Positions 7,580 through 16,708 of a DNA stretch of 64,000 nt are shown here, in pieces. The stretch is from contig JAKAKL010000050.1 of assembly GCA_021824565.1 (NCBI GenBank), forward strand, positions 1 through 64,000, written 5' to 3'. The DNA comes from Bacteroidota bacterium. GTDB lineage: Bacteria > Bacteroidota > Ignavibacteria > Ignavibacteriales > Ignavibacteriaceae. The translations under genes were made by a program, and so were the position numbers. A model generated the notes under the pieces. It was given only the letters and a program-made list of their open reading frames with translations, searched no databases and was not told the origin of the DNA. The stretch's first letter is position 1, and every line of letters begins with the position of its first letter.

Positions 7580-10124
7580 ATTTAATCTCTCCGGTTAATG
7601 GAACATTGACACTTACAGTAGTGCCTTTCCCCTTCGCAGAATTTATATTAAACACGCCTCCCATCAGTTCAGTCCTTTCGCGCATATTCATCAAGCCGAA
7701 ATGACCCGGCTCCTTTTCAGAGCGCTTAACATAATCCGCCGGATTAAATCCTGCGCCTTTATCTTTTACAATTAAACTCAACTGGCTATTCTCTTCAGTT
7801 ATTTTAAGAATTAATTCTTTTACTCTCGTATGCTTTGCGCAGTTTGAAAGCGCTTCCTGGGTGATCCTGTAAAATGCTATCTCAACATCCGGATTATATC
7901 TTCTGAACGTAGCAATGTTGGTATCAAATTTTGTTTCAATGCCGTGAAGCTTTTTAAGCTCGGTACAAAGCAAACGCATTGCGGTTACAAGCCCGAAATG
8001 ATCCAATGCAGACGGACGAAGATTTGACGAGATCGTTCTGACCTCGGATATAAGATTATTGATCTCCTTCTTAACGGAACGTAAGCGACTTAAGCTTATT
8101 TTCTTTTTATTCTGAACCGCGTCCTCGAATATATTAAGATGGAATTTCAGCGCGGTAAGACGCTGGCAAATATCGTCATGAAGCTCTCTTGAAATTCTTC
8201 TCCGCTCTTCTTCCTGCGCAAGCTGAACTGAATTAGCGAAGTTCCTCATATCTTCCGCGCGCTGTTTAGCCGCCCTGCTGATTTCCTGGAGCAGAAGCTT
8301 TCTTTCCGTAATATCCCAAAGATGGCATTGTATTAACTTGGTTCCATTGACCAAATACGCAATGCTTGTGAATTCAGCTTTCAGCAGTTTATCGTCTCTG
8401 CCGAGAATATCCACTTCCGCATAACGCGCATACTCTTTGGTTATTATTTGACGGAATATCTGTTCAGTCTCCGGCAGTCCTTTAACGGCGTTAAGCTCCC
8501 ATAATTTTCTGCCAATGAAATCTTCTTTGGGAGAACCTAGAAAATCCGTTATAAAAGGATTCACATCCGCTATTACTCCGGTTGTTGCTTCGAGCAGTAA
8601 AATCCCTTCCTTTGCGGTTTCAAAGAGACGGCGGTATTTAATTTCAGAAGTCTTTATAGATTGCCTTGCCAGTTCCTGCTCGGTAACATCCTGGCTTGTG
8701 CCGATCATTCTTAATGTAAAATCAGTTTCTTCGTGCATCGCTTTAACTCGCGTCTGCAGGATCCTCACCTCGTTGTTAGTGCGGACAATCTTATGAACCA
8801 TGCTGAATGAGCTTTGATTTGCCAGCGCATCTTTAAAAGTTCTTTGGAATTCGTTTCTATCCGCAACGGGAATAAATTTTATGAAATCCTTAAGCTGAAG
8901 CTTATACATCTCGTCTGGTAATCCAAAGATGTTCCTTATTTCTTCAGAGCAGTAAACCATATCCGTAACAGCCACCCATTCCCAGCTTCCGAGATGAGCA
9001 ATGCTCTGCGCTTCCGTAAGCTGAAGCTGGCTTTTCTTAATTTCATCTTCGCGTTTCTTTCGCTCGGTTATATCACGCTGGACTATAACAATGTGCGTCA
9101 CTAATGATTTCTTATTTCTATAAGGATAATAAGCGACTTCCATAAATCTTTTCCCGTAGGCAGGTAAATTAAGCCAGTCTTCGTATATAACTGTGTCGCC
9201 CTTGAAAGAATTATCTATTTTAGGTTTGATTACTTTATAAAAAAATTCTTCACCCATTATTGAAGCAATAGGTTTGCCCACAATATCATATTTATTAAAA
9301 GACACCGCCTTGCTGAAAGCGTCGTTCACCGCTTCATAGCAATAATTCCTATTTACAATACTCATTAATTCTTTAGAAGCATTGGCAATGAATTCATATT
9401 TCCTGCGGCTCTCCTCAATTATTCGGCGGTCGGTTATATCTCTTGAGTTTACAATTATGCCACCTATTACCGGATCGTTCAAGAGATTTTTTCCTATCGA
9501 TTCCAGTATCGTCCACTGCCCGTTTTTATGTAGAAACCGAAATTCAACCGTTGTTGTATATTCAGGGATGCTCGCTGTCTTACCAAATATTTCCAGCACA
9601 TTATCTACATCATCGGGATGAATATATTCAAAAGCGTTCTTCCCTATCAGCTCTTCCATCGAATAACCAAGAACTCTCTCAACTGCCGAGCTGTAATATT
9701 TCATTGTGCCTTTGGCATCGAGTATTGTAATAATATCAAGCGCATTCCCGATTAATGCTTTATAATATCTTTCGCTTTGCTTATAAGCTTCTTCGGCATT
9801 CTGCCGGACTACTATTTCTGTCTTAAGATTTGCTACAACATCCATGAACCCTTTAAACGTCATTTCAAACGGTGAGAGAAACTCTGAAAAGAATTCGCCT
9901 ACGGCTTTAAGAATTGCTTTCTGCTTTTCATTATTAGCAGCTTCAAAAAATATTTTGCTAACTATTTCAGAATGTACCTGTACCGCGTAAATAATCAGCT
10001 TGCCTGTTTCAAGCGCCTTCCTTCCAAGCTCATAAGCCTGCTGCAACTCTTCTTCCCCTCCCGTATTAAGATAATTCTTAATAGCTGTATCGTATTCAAC
10101 ATAAAAATCTTCGTTCGGACTCAC
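7566..10124 (-). CDS. Four-PAS histidine kinase (HisKA_3) with an RsbU-type N-terminal domain
   Basis: This 852-residue kinase has no membrane segment and is expected in the cytoplasm. Residues about 1-110 form a helical domain (FYVEYDTAIKNYL ... ELGRKALE ... AVQVHSEIVSKI ... FLSPFEMTFKGF) that resembles the RsbU N-terminal RsbT-binding four-helix domain. Four PAS/PAC modules follow (about 120-235, 236-360, 360-485, 485-610, each ending in RDITDRR/RDITERK/QDVTEQE/WDITERK). The HisKA_3 dimerisation domain has phospho-acceptor His649 (RRRISRELHDD), and the ATPase domain has an N box (QEALSNCAKH) and G box (DKGAGF). The GTG start follows the rsbX-like stop codon directly (TAAGTG). The RsbU_N assignment is by pattern and architecture and needs a profile search; the kinase call is firm. 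Confidence 0.9.
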   Translation of the reverse strand: MSPNEDFYVEYDTAIKNYLNTGGEEELQQAYELGRKALETGKLIIYAVQVHSEIVSKIFFEAANNEKQKAILKAVGEFFSEFLSPFEMTFKGFMDVVANLKTEIVVRQNAEEAYKQSERYYKALIGNALDIITILDAKGTMKYYSSAVERVLGYSMEELIGKNAFEYIHPDDVDNVLEIFGKTASIPEYTTTVEFRFLHKNGQWTILESIGKNLLNDPVIGGIIVNSRDITDRRIIEESRRKYEFIANASKELMSIVNRNYCYEAVNDAFSKAVSFNKYDIVGKPIASIMGEEFFYKVIKPKIDNSFKGDTVIYEDWLNLPAYGKRFMEVAYYPYRNKKSLVTHIVIVQRDITERKKREDEIKKSQLQLTEAQSIAHLGSWEWVAVTDMVYCSEEIRNIFGLPDEMYKLQLKDFIKFIPVADRNEFQRTFKDALANQSSFSMVHKIVRTNNEVRILQTRVKAMHEETDFTLRMIGTSQDVTEQELARQSIKTSEIKYRRLFETAKEGILLLEATTGVIADVNPFITDFLGSPKEDFIGRKLWELNAVKGLPETEQIFRQIITKEYARYAEVDILGRDDKLLKAEFTSIAYLVNGTKLIQCHLWDITERKLLLQEISRAAKQRAEDMRNFANSVQLAQEEERRRISRELHDDICQRLTALKFHLNIFEDAVQNKKKISLSRLRSVKKEINNLISEVRTISSNLRPSALDHFGLVTAMRLLCTELKKLHGIETKFDTNIATFRRYNPDVEIAFYRITQEALSNCAKHTRVKELILKITEENSQLSLIVKDKGAGFNPADYVKRSEKEPGHFGLMNMRERTELMGGVFNINSAKGKGTTVSVNVPLTGEIKYEKN

Positions 10125-10910
10125 TTATGTCTCCGATGTTTTTTTACCGAGATATTTTGCTACCATGACGAGAGCGTCATCGTTCCCTTTTCCAAACCGC
10201 TTGCCTATATATTCAGCCAATTCTTGAGGTGATATATCTCCGCTGCTGCTGCGGAACAACGTAGGCTCAGAAGCCTGCAGAAGGATTTCCGAATACACCG
10301 GTTCCTTTGAATGATGTGTAATTTCGCTGAACAGCTCGGGGTTATTTTTTTCATCCAGATGATGCATTTGTTCATGTGCATAACGAACGTCCGCCACAAC
10401 TCTTGGAATATAATCATCGCTTATTCCGTCGGTGCTGAGGATTAATATATCGCCCCTGGAAATCGGTATTACAGATGCGTATAACGGCGGCAGACGATAA
10501 CCCACCGCCCCTGAACGCATAATAATATTTTCATAAAGCGGGCTTGTTTCGGGATTTGCTTTGAGAAGCATCCCCTCTACATTTCCGACGCTTAGCCACG
10601 TTATGGTTTCATCGCGAAGATTAATGGAAACTAACGCTATTACCGCACCGCGGCTTTTTTTTAAACTCTCATGGCAAAGCTTCACCATATTTATTATCGA
10701 GCTTTCAAAATGTTCTTCCAAAACTTTAATAGCTTTTTTAGCTGCGCTCGCTGCTTCTCCGCCGTGACCTAAGCCGTCTACCACTCCGATCAATATTGTG
10801 CTTTCGGATTCTTTCACAATACACAAATCTCCGGATTCTGTCTGTCCGGGAATTGTAGTTGAAGCCACGCCGTATTCAATTGCGGAATTATGTTTCTCTT
10901 TCTTACTCAT
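10125..10910 (-). CDS. rsbX: RsbX-like PP2C-family serine phosphatase
   Basis: This 261-residue SpoIIE/PP2C-type phosphatase shows the metal-binding aspartates in TESGDLCIV, VVDGLGHGGEA, LSTDGISDDY and the final GNDDALVMVA. In Bacillus, RsbX removes phosphate from the stressosome proteins RsbR and RsbS and resets the system. Its position right after rsbT (8-bp overlap) matches that role, so RsbX is a better call than RsbU, which would carry an N-terminal RsbT-binding domain; here that domain is found on the neighbouring kinase instead. Confidence 0.88.
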   Translation of the reverse strand: MSKKEKHNSAIEYGVASTTIPGQTESGDLCIVKESESTILIGVVDGLGHGGEAASAAKKAIKVLEEHFESSIINMVKLCHESLKKSRGAVIALVSINLRDETITWLSVGNVEGMLLKANPETSPLYENIIMRSGAVGYRLPPLYASVIPISRGDILILSTDGISDDYIPRVVADVRYAHEQMHHLDEKNNPELFSEITHHSKEPVYSEILLQASEPTLFRSSSGDISPQELAEYIGKRFGKGNDDALVMVAKYLGKKTSET

Positions 10911-11313
10911 TTTGCATCACCCATTTCCTCACCGTTACAGTTGTTCCTTTCCCAACTTCCGATATGATTTCAAATTCGTCCGTCAATCTTCTTACTCCGG
11001 GCAGCCCTAATCCCAGTCCTTTCCCCGTAGAATAACCGTCATGCATTGCAAGTGTTATGTCGGGAATGCCGGGACCCTTGTCTTTTGCTATTATAATAAT
11101 TCCTTCCCTCGTGCCGTTCTTAGTTGGTCCCAATATCATTTCGCCTGTCTTAGCATAAAGAAGAATATTCCTTGCAACTTCCGAAATGATCGTTGCAATG
11201 ATTGTAAGATCGGTCGATGAGAACCCAAGAGCTTTGCCGATATTTCTGCCGTGCTCTCTCGCAGTAATTATATCTGAGACGGAAGCTATAGTAACAAAAG
11301 TCTCATTAGCCAT
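10903..11313 (-). CDS. rsbT: RsbT-like switch kinase (anti-sigma regulatory factor, GHKL fold)
   Basis: This 136-residue GHKL serine/threonine kinase has an N box (SEVARNI), G1 box (DKGPGIPD) and G2 box (GKGLGLGLPGVRRL). In the stressosome RsbT phosphorylates RsbS and RsbR, is released on stress and then activates a partner bearing an RsbU N-terminal domain. It overlaps rsbX by 8 bp and follows rsbS after a 2-bp gap, which is the normal rsbR-S-T-X order. Confidence 0.93.
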   Translation of the reverse strand: MANETFVTIASVSDIITAREHGRNIGKALGFSSTDLTIIATIISEVARNILLYAKTGEMILGPTKNGTREGIIIIAKDKGPGIPDITLAMHDGYSTGKGLGLGLPGVRRLTDEFEIISEVGKGTTVTVRKWVMQNE

Positions 11314-11315
11314 TC

Positions 11316-11678
11316 TTAGACCTCTCTTCTTTTGCTAAGCATAAGAAGAGCGAGACCTTCCTCCAAGTCAAGCGCAGTAGAAATCCCTTCAAGCGTTAAG
11401 CCTAATTGAACCATCGTAAATGCAACCTCGGGCTGAATACCGCATATTACTGTAGTTGCGCCTCGTAATCTAACCATGTGCGCAAGCGATCTTAAAGTAC
11501 GTGTGGCAAAGGAGTCAAGCACGTCCAGTGCAGTAACGTCTATTATTACTCCTTTAGAACGCTGCTTCCCTACCTTTTCTACCAAAGCGTAATGAAGCTT
11601 CAGCAGGTCGGCATCCGTAAGCGCGGCTTGTATAGTTGCAATTAGATAATCACCTTGCTTAAGAATTGGAACTTCCAC
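11316..11678 (-). CDS. rsbS: RsbS-like stressosome scaffold (STAS domain)
   Basis: A single STAS domain of 120 residues. The phosphorylatable serine is present as Ser56 in LDVLDSFATRTL, followed by the usual GIQPEVAFTMVQLG segment. RsbS forms the stressosome core with RsbR and holds RsbT until phosphorylated. It starts 1 bp after the rsbR-like stop codon. Confidence 0.93.
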   Translation of the reverse strand: MEVPILKQGDYLIATIQAALTDADLLKLHYALVEKVGKQRSKGVIIDVTALDVLDSFATRTLRSLAHMVRLRGATTVICGIQPEVAFTMVQLGLTLEGISTALDLEEGLALLMLSKRREV

Positions 11679-11679
11679 T

Positions 11680-12600
11680 TTATCTCCTTTGATCTTCTAT
11701 TGCTGCTTCTCCTACCGGCACAACTTTATAGCCGAGGAATCTTTCAGCTTCTTCAATTCCTCCCTGGAGATCGCCCACGGTGTTCATCTTACTTAGGTCT
11801 ACGCCGATAGTAACAAGTGTCTGAGCTATTTCCGGCGAGAGACCGGTAACGATAACTGATGCGCCGAGAAGACGTGAAGCCTCTACGGTTTGTACAAGGT
11901 TATTGGCAACGTTTGAGTCCATTGCGGCAACACCCGTAATATCAATAACTACAAGCTTAGCGCGGTTGGTTCTAATACCGCGTAAAAGCTGCTCCGTCAA
12001 CTGGCGCGCGCGCTGAGGATCTATTACTCCGATTATAGGAAGAATCAGCAAACGGTCGCGTACTTGTAACACCGGCGTTGAAAGCTCACGGATAGCTTCC
12101 TGCTGCTGCCTGATCGTACGCTCACGTTCCTGCACAAAGCTTACTGCTACCGTATTAGCAATTCTGTTTGCCGCAGGTTCGTAAGCATCTAAAATTCTAT
12201 TAAGAAGTGCAAAGTCATGCTGATATTTAGCAAACAAAGACCGCGCAAGAACGTCACGCAAAAGCAAAACGATTCCAATAACTTCATGCGTCTCTACGCC
12301 TCGCGGTATAATTCTTTCTGATAGATCGCGCGCGTATGTTTGCAGCGCCTCAAATGTTCCGGACTGGAGCGCATCAACATAGTTATCATATATCGTTGTT
12401 GCCTCGGCGAATATTTCATCCTGGCTCATTGCGGTAAGCAATTTCGCTTCGGTTATACGCCGCGCCCATTCCTGTCTTAATTGTGTTCTGTTCTCGCGTA
12501 AGTGTGCCACAAGCTGCCGCAGCAGCTCGCTTCTGGATTCGTCAGAAGTATCTACATTTGTCTTTCCTTCAAATTGTAAGGCATCTTTTTTTGTAGGCAT
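11680..12600 (-). CDS. rsbR: RsbR-like stressosome sensor (helical N-domain plus STAS)
   Basis: A 306-residue RsbR paralogue. Residues about 20-165 form an all-helical sensory domain (DEIFAEATTIYDNYVDALQSG ... IIPRGVETHEVIGIVLLLRDVL). A linker (RTIRQQQEAIRELSTPVLQVRD) leads to a C-terminal STAS domain. The two positions matching the phosphorylated residues of Bacillus RsbRA are Ser229 (VAAMDSNVAN) and Thr261 (PEIAQTLV). It is the first gene of a six-gene minus-strand operon through rsbS, rsbT, rsbX, kinase and regulator. The N-terminal domain presumably senses the stress; the ligand is unknown. Confidence 0.92.
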   Translation of the reverse strand: MPTKKDALQFEGKTNVDTSDESRSELLRQLVAHLRENRTQLRQEWARRITEAKLLTAMSQDEIFAEATTIYDNYVDALQSGTFEALQTYARDLSERIIPRGVETHEVIGIVLLLRDVLARSLFAKYQHDFALLNRILDAYEPAANRIANTVAVSFVQERERTIRQQQEAIRELSTPVLQVRDRLLILPIIGVIDPQRARQLTEQLLRGIRTNRAKLVVIDITGVAAMDSNVANNLVQTVEASRLLGASVIVTGLSPEIAQTLVTIGVDLSKMNTVGDLQGGIEEAERFLGYKVVPVGEAAIEDQRR

Positions 12601-13236
12601 TTTTTCCTCACTATAATTAATTATTAATATTTATTTTGAATTCCGCTGGGGTCTTTTACTTTTATTCTAAATTGAATATCGTCTTATACGATTATTATTT
12701 AATCGCTAAAACACTGATGTACGATATACATTTTAAAACCGTGAAAAACATACCCACGCCATAATTCAAAATCAATTATAGAAAGTGTGTATTTTATTTT
12801 AATCATATAAAACTATTAGTTCTCCCTATTTAATATTAGTGTGTTTATATGATTCGTCTTTTTAAGAACAAGGCGAAAGATCAATTATACTTATGAGCTG
12901 CTCGCCTGCATTTATGAAAGCTCTGTTTGAAGACTTATCCGCGCCGGTAACTTAAAGTACATTTCAATTAAATTAGAGGATATATATCACAGGTCAAAAT
13001 TATATTAAATGGAAATCTATTTTATTCCAACAGGACTAATTATGTGCTCTCATTCTTTCTTAAAGCTTACATGACTTAACGGTTTCAGCCGTTTCATTTT
13101 TATCTTTACAAAAAAATTATTCAAAAATTCCTTGCTTCTAACAGACAATAATATTTTTAGAATAAGTTTTAATAATTACAAAATCTGACCCTTGCTTTTA
13201 GAAACCTCAACAGTATTTATGAAATACGCTACTTGG
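12601..13236. other. Long intergenic region upstream of the stressosome operon
   Basis: About 630 AT-rich bases separate the rsbR start from the 21-bp repeat array. I found no open frame with a ribosome site. It should hold the promoter of the stressosome operon, but no consensus stands out. A weak hairpin (AACGG, loop TTTCAG, CCGTT) lies near 13079-13095. Confidence 0.4.
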
Positions 13237-13593
13237 AAAAGGAAACTGTGAGCTAAGAAAAGGAAACTCTGAACCTGGAAAAGGAATCTGTGAACCTGGA
13301 AAAGGAATCTGTGAACCTGGAAAAGGAATCTGTGAGCTAAGAAAAGGAAACAGCGAGCTAAGAAAAGGAAACAGCGAGCTAAGAAAAGGAAACAGCGAGC
13401 TAAGAAAAGGAAACAGTGGGCTAAGAAAAGGAAACGGCGGGCTAAGAAAAGGAAACGGCGAGTTAAGAAAAGGAAACTCTGAACCTGGAAAAGGAAACTC
13501 TGAACCTGGAAAAGGAATCTGTGAGCTAAGAAAAGGAAACAGCGAGCTAAGAAAAGGAAACAGCGAGCTAAGAAAAGGAAACAGCGGGCTGAC
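13237..13593. repeat. Perfectly phased 21-bp minisatellite, 17 units
   Basis: Seventeen head-to-tail 21-bp units each begin AAAAGGAA (at 13237, 13258, 13279 and so on to 13573) with no indel. The other bases come in two main endings, GAGCTAAG and GAACCTGG, and in the variants CAGC, CTCT, CTGT and CGGC. Unit types occur in runs (units 6-8 identical; 3-4 identical; 12-13 identical; 15-16 identical), as expected from unequal crossing-over or gene-conversion-like spread. One plus frame reads as ELRKGNS / EPGKGI(N) heptads but has no start codon, and both minus frames are open only because 21 is a multiple of 3. It lies 3' of the M16 peptidase gene. Confidence 0.92.
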
Positions 13594-13618
13594 AAAGTAA
13601 AATAGCCTGCCTAATCTT

Positions 13619-13651
13619 AAACATGACATCTCTTCAAGAAATGTCATGTTT
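13619..13651. repeat. Long hairpin beside the 21-bp array
   Basis: AAACATGACAT at 13619-13629 pairs perfectly with ATGTCATGTTT at 13641-13651, and the intervening bases continue the stem (TCTT, C, AAGA) after one mismatch. It lies between the array and the peptidase terminator and could mark the array edge or form an RNA 3' end. Confidence 0.7.
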
Positions 13652-13659
13652 ATACAAAG

Positions 13660-13687
13660 AAAAAGCCCATCTGTTAATGGGCTTTTT
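13660..13687 (-). terminator. Bidirectional terminator after the M16 peptidase gene
   Basis: AAAAAGCCCAT at 13660-13670 pairs with ATGGGCTTTTT at 13677-13687 around a 6-base loop, with T-tracts on both strands. It lies 29 bases past the peptidase stop on the minus strand. Confidence 0.9.
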
Positions 13688-13715
13688 CGCTTCATATATC
13701 CTCGCTAACTCAATC

Positions 13716-16430
13716 CTATTTGGGATTAGGACCTTCAGTCACCAGCACAAAATCTTCCGGTCTCACCCATTTTGAAAATGCGTTCATAACATCTTCAGCC
13801 GTAAGCTTCAAATATTTTTTTGCCGCTACCGTAGGCTCGTCCAGAGGCAGATCATTAACCGAGCGCGAAAGCAAACCTCCAGCAATGCTCGACAGGCTTG
13901 CTTCCGAAAGCGGAATCTCGCGCATCAGCATTGCCTTTGCCTGCTCTAGCTCATGAGGAGTAACAAGCGTTGTCTGCATCTGCTTCAAATCATTCTCCAC
14001 AATCTTCTTCGCCTTCGATACATTAGGAGGATCGCAGCCGTAATTTACTTCGTACGTCGATCTTGTCTTTCCTATGTTGAATGAAGAACCTACATAATAA
14101 ACCAGACCGGAATTTTCTCTTAGGTCTTTATAGAATCTTGTCGCATAAAACGCCCCGCCAAGTACATGGTTGCCTAATTCAAGCGCATAATAGTCGGGAT
14201 CTGATCTCGTTAAACCTAATGTTTCTCCAAGCATAACTTTATCCTGAACGCGGCTTACATCCGGCACCGAGGATATGGAAGATTTATTCAGAGGAACTGA
14301 AGGAAGTTCCGTCTCAGGCTTGTCGCCCGACGCTTTCCAGTCTCCAAAATATTTTTCAATAACGCTCTTCGCGCTGTCCGGATTGACGTTCCCGATTACA
14401 ACGATTGTAGCTAAGTCCGGTCGAAAAACTTTTTGATAATATGCTTTTACATCGTCGAGCGTTATAGTTGCAATTGTCTCTGGTGTAGTTTGTCTTTGCA
14501 CCGGATCATTCTCAGGATAAAGCGCTTTGGTTAGTGCCCGACCGGTAAGATAATCCGGGCTTTTCAATTCGCCCGCAACTGTCGCCGAAGTCTGCGCCTT
14601 AATTACATTAAAAGCATTCTCCGGCAATCCTGGATTTAATTCATTATCGGCTAATAGCTGAACAGCTTTATCAAAATTATTTGAAAGACTCTGAACTGAA
14701 AAAGATGTTCCGGCTGATTCATAAGCGCCGATATCATCAAGTGCTTTTTGGAAATCTACCCTGTTCAATGTCTTGGTTCCATATCCGAACAAGTCGCCAA
14801 GTATGCTCGCAGTGCCGTCTTTCTCTTTCGGAGTTTCAAGCAAAGAATTATTTTTTATCTCACCGTATACCGTAATCGTGTTGCTGATTGATTCAGGCTG
14901 CACAATTAGCTTTATGCCGTTTGATAATGTTGTTACAACCGGATTAACTACAGATTCCGGCACAGTTAATCTTCCAAGAGCCGTGCTTGCCCAATCCGGA
15001 AGACTGACTGCTTTCGGATTCTTCGGCGCAAATGACTCCTGCCCGCCGAATCCTTTTTTTGAAATCGGCTTTCCGGATGACTGCGGCGTTAATACCGTGA
15101 ATATTGCGTGGCTGAAATCAAGATACTTCTCCGCTGCGCGGTTCACATCTTCAACTGTAACTTTCTTTAATGCATTTAAATCGTCATCCGGCGAATTTCT
15201 TCCTTCAACTGCAACAGCTTCAGACCATGCCGAGGCTAACCCCGAAATAGAATTCTTCTGAAACTCGGCGTCGGATATCTCATGACGTTTTTCCGCCTCG
15301 ACTAAGTCTTCCGATAAGCCATGCTTTATTTCATCTTTCAATATAGATTGAACTTCTTTCAACAATGATTGTGCATCGGCGCCTTTTGGAAATACAGAGA
15401 GCGCAAAACCTAAGCCCGTCTGCGGCAGATCGCTGTATTGAAATCCCGCATAGAGCGCTTTCCCGGTAGGAACCAGCTTTGAATAAAGGTCGCCGCGCTG
15501 ATTGCTTAAAACATCGCCTAATATTTGCGCGGCTGCATAATCCGGGCTGTCCGATCCGGGCATTCTAAATGTAATTAAAGCTAATCCGTACGGCAGATCA
15601 GTTTTTAAATTCAGAGTATCGGGATTAACAGTCTGAAGATTTACCGCCGGTCTCTTGGGAATCTCTCTTGACGGTATGTCTTCAAATAATTTTTTTACCT
15701 CATCTAAAGCCGACTCCGGATGTACATTCCCTACAATTACAAGTACGGCATTGTTAGGCGCATACCACGTATCATGAAACTTCTTTAGCATCGCTCCGGA
15801 TGTCTTATCAAAAGAAGGACGCGTTCCAAGAGCATCATGTTCATAGGGTGTTCCTTTAAAAACTTGACTCAACAGCTTTTTATAGAAAACATATTCGGGA
15901 TTAGAAAGATCGGAAGCTACTTCCTGCTCGATTGCGCCTCTCTCGTTTTTCCAGAGCGAGTCCGTCGCAAGCAAACTTTTCATTCTAATTGCTTCTATGT
16001 GAAGAGCGACGTCGAGATCTTCGGAAGGTATCGTGAAAAAATATTGAGTTACTGTCTGTCTTGTATCCGCGTTAAAATCACCGCCCATTGCCGCCGTAAT
16101 ATCGGCAAGCTGATCGGCTGAAAGCTCTTTGCTTCCGCGGAACATCATGTGTTCAAGTGCGTGAGCTGTTCCCGGAAAACCTTTTGGAGCTTCGTTTGAT
16201 CCTACAAGATAATTAATTTCCGTTGTAACAACCGGCGCTAATGTATTTCTAACTATTATTACCTGCAATCCGTTTTTAAGAGTTGCGCGAAGAACATCGT
16301 TTTGATCTGTCTTTGCAAAATTCACTACTGAAAATAAAACAATAATTAAAGGAACTATTGCAAGAATGCGCTGCAGTTGGGCAAACAGTTGCTTATGCAA
16401 TTTTCTCTTTGAGAAATAAGATTCATTCAT
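13716..16430 (-). CDS. M16-family zinc metallopeptidase, two fused repeats, exported
   Basis: A 904-residue pitrilysin-family peptidase. An N-terminal hydrophobic segment (about 21-38) follows a basic stretch, so it is exported or membrane-anchored. The inverted zinc motif HxxEH is HALEH at 90-94, and the third ligand is probably Glu170 (ERGAIEQEV). The second half (from about residue 500) is the M16 C-domain repeat and lacks the zinc motif, with the usual R/Y pair region (RFYKDLRENSGLVYYVGSS). Such two-repeat proteins degrade small peptides in the periplasm. It lies alone between the repeat array and the tiny membrane protein genes. Confidence 0.94.
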   Translation of the reverse strand: MNESYFSKRKLHKQLFAQLQRILAIVPLIIVLFSVVNFAKTDQNDVLRATLKNGLQVIIVRNTLAPVVTTEINYLVGSNEAPKGFPGTAHALEHMMFRGSKELSADQLADITAAMGGDFNADTRQTVTQYFFTIPSEDLDVALHIEAIRMKSLLATDSLWKNERGAIEQEVASDLSNPEYVFYKKLLSQVFKGTPYEHDALGTRPSFDKTSGAMLKKFHDTWYAPNNAVLVIVGNVHPESALDEVKKLFEDIPSREIPKRPAVNLQTVNPDTLNLKTDLPYGLALITFRMPGSDSPDYAAAQILGDVLSNQRGDLYSKLVPTGKALYAGFQYSDLPQTGLGFALSVFPKGADAQSLLKEVQSILKDEIKHGLSEDLVEAEKRHEISDAEFQKNSISGLASAWSEAVAVEGRNSPDDDLNALKKVTVEDVNRAAEKYLDFSHAIFTVLTPQSSGKPISKKGFGGQESFAPKNPKAVSLPDWASTALGRLTVPESVVNPVVTTLSNGIKLIVQPESISNTITVYGEIKNNSLLETPKEKDGTASILGDLFGYGTKTLNRVDFQKALDDIGAYESAGTSFSVQSLSNNFDKAVQLLADNELNPGLPENAFNVIKAQTSATVAGELKSPDYLTGRALTKALYPENDPVQRQTTPETIATITLDDVKAYYQKVFRPDLATIVVIGNVNPDSAKSVIEKYFGDWKASGDKPETELPSVPLNKSSISSVPDVSRVQDKVMLGETLGLTRSDPDYYALELGNHVLGGAFYATRFYKDLRENSGLVYYVGSSFNIGKTRSTYEVNYGCDPPNVSKAKKIVENDLKQMQTTLVTPHELEQAKAMLMREIPLSEASLSSIAGGLLSRSVNDLPLDEPTVAAKKYLKLTAEDVMNAFSKWVRPEDFVLVTEGPNPK

Positions 16431-16578
16431 GGAAATGATTTCCCTTCAAGCGTTAAATTGATTAATGAGTTAAATGCTTTTTGCTTATTAAAAGTAGATA
16501 AAGCCTAAATAATGATATGTAAAGCTTAGCACAAAGATAAAAAGGAAGGTATAAACTAAAAAGGTAACGTGGTAAAAA

Positions 16579-16689
16579 TTAATTGTTCTTATTTCTAACC
16601 TTATATGCTATATAAGAGCCGCCGATAACAACCACAGCGGAGCCAAAAAATATTGCTGCCGAAGAAAAAATTACAGAAGTGATATCCAT
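16579..16689 (-). CDS. 36-residue single-span membrane protein (paralogue of next gene)
   Basis: A short frame with ATG at 16689 and an AAGGAA ribosome site about 6 bases upstream. The protein is one hydrophobic helix (SSAAIFFGSAVVVIGGSYIAY) with a basic tail (KVRNKNN). It shares AA-I/L-FFG-A/S-A, then SYI-x-Y-K/R-x-R, with the protein encoded 19 bp upstream, so the pair arose by duplication. Function is unknown; such peptides often bind a larger membrane complex. Confidence 0.7.
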   Translation of the reverse strand: MDITSVIFSSAAIFFGSAVVVIGGSYIAYKVRNKNN

Positions 16690-16708
16690 TGTTGGTTCCT
16701 TTGCTTGA

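Noticed and set aside
13237-13593. CRISPR array
   Set aside because: Units are contiguous 21-mers without unique spacers, and no cas gene is near.
13176-13695. Two long minus-strand reading frames across the repeat (FLFLARC and PFLSSL heptads)
   Set aside because: They are open only because a 21-bp unit is a multiple of three; composition is repeat-driven and there is no ribosome site.
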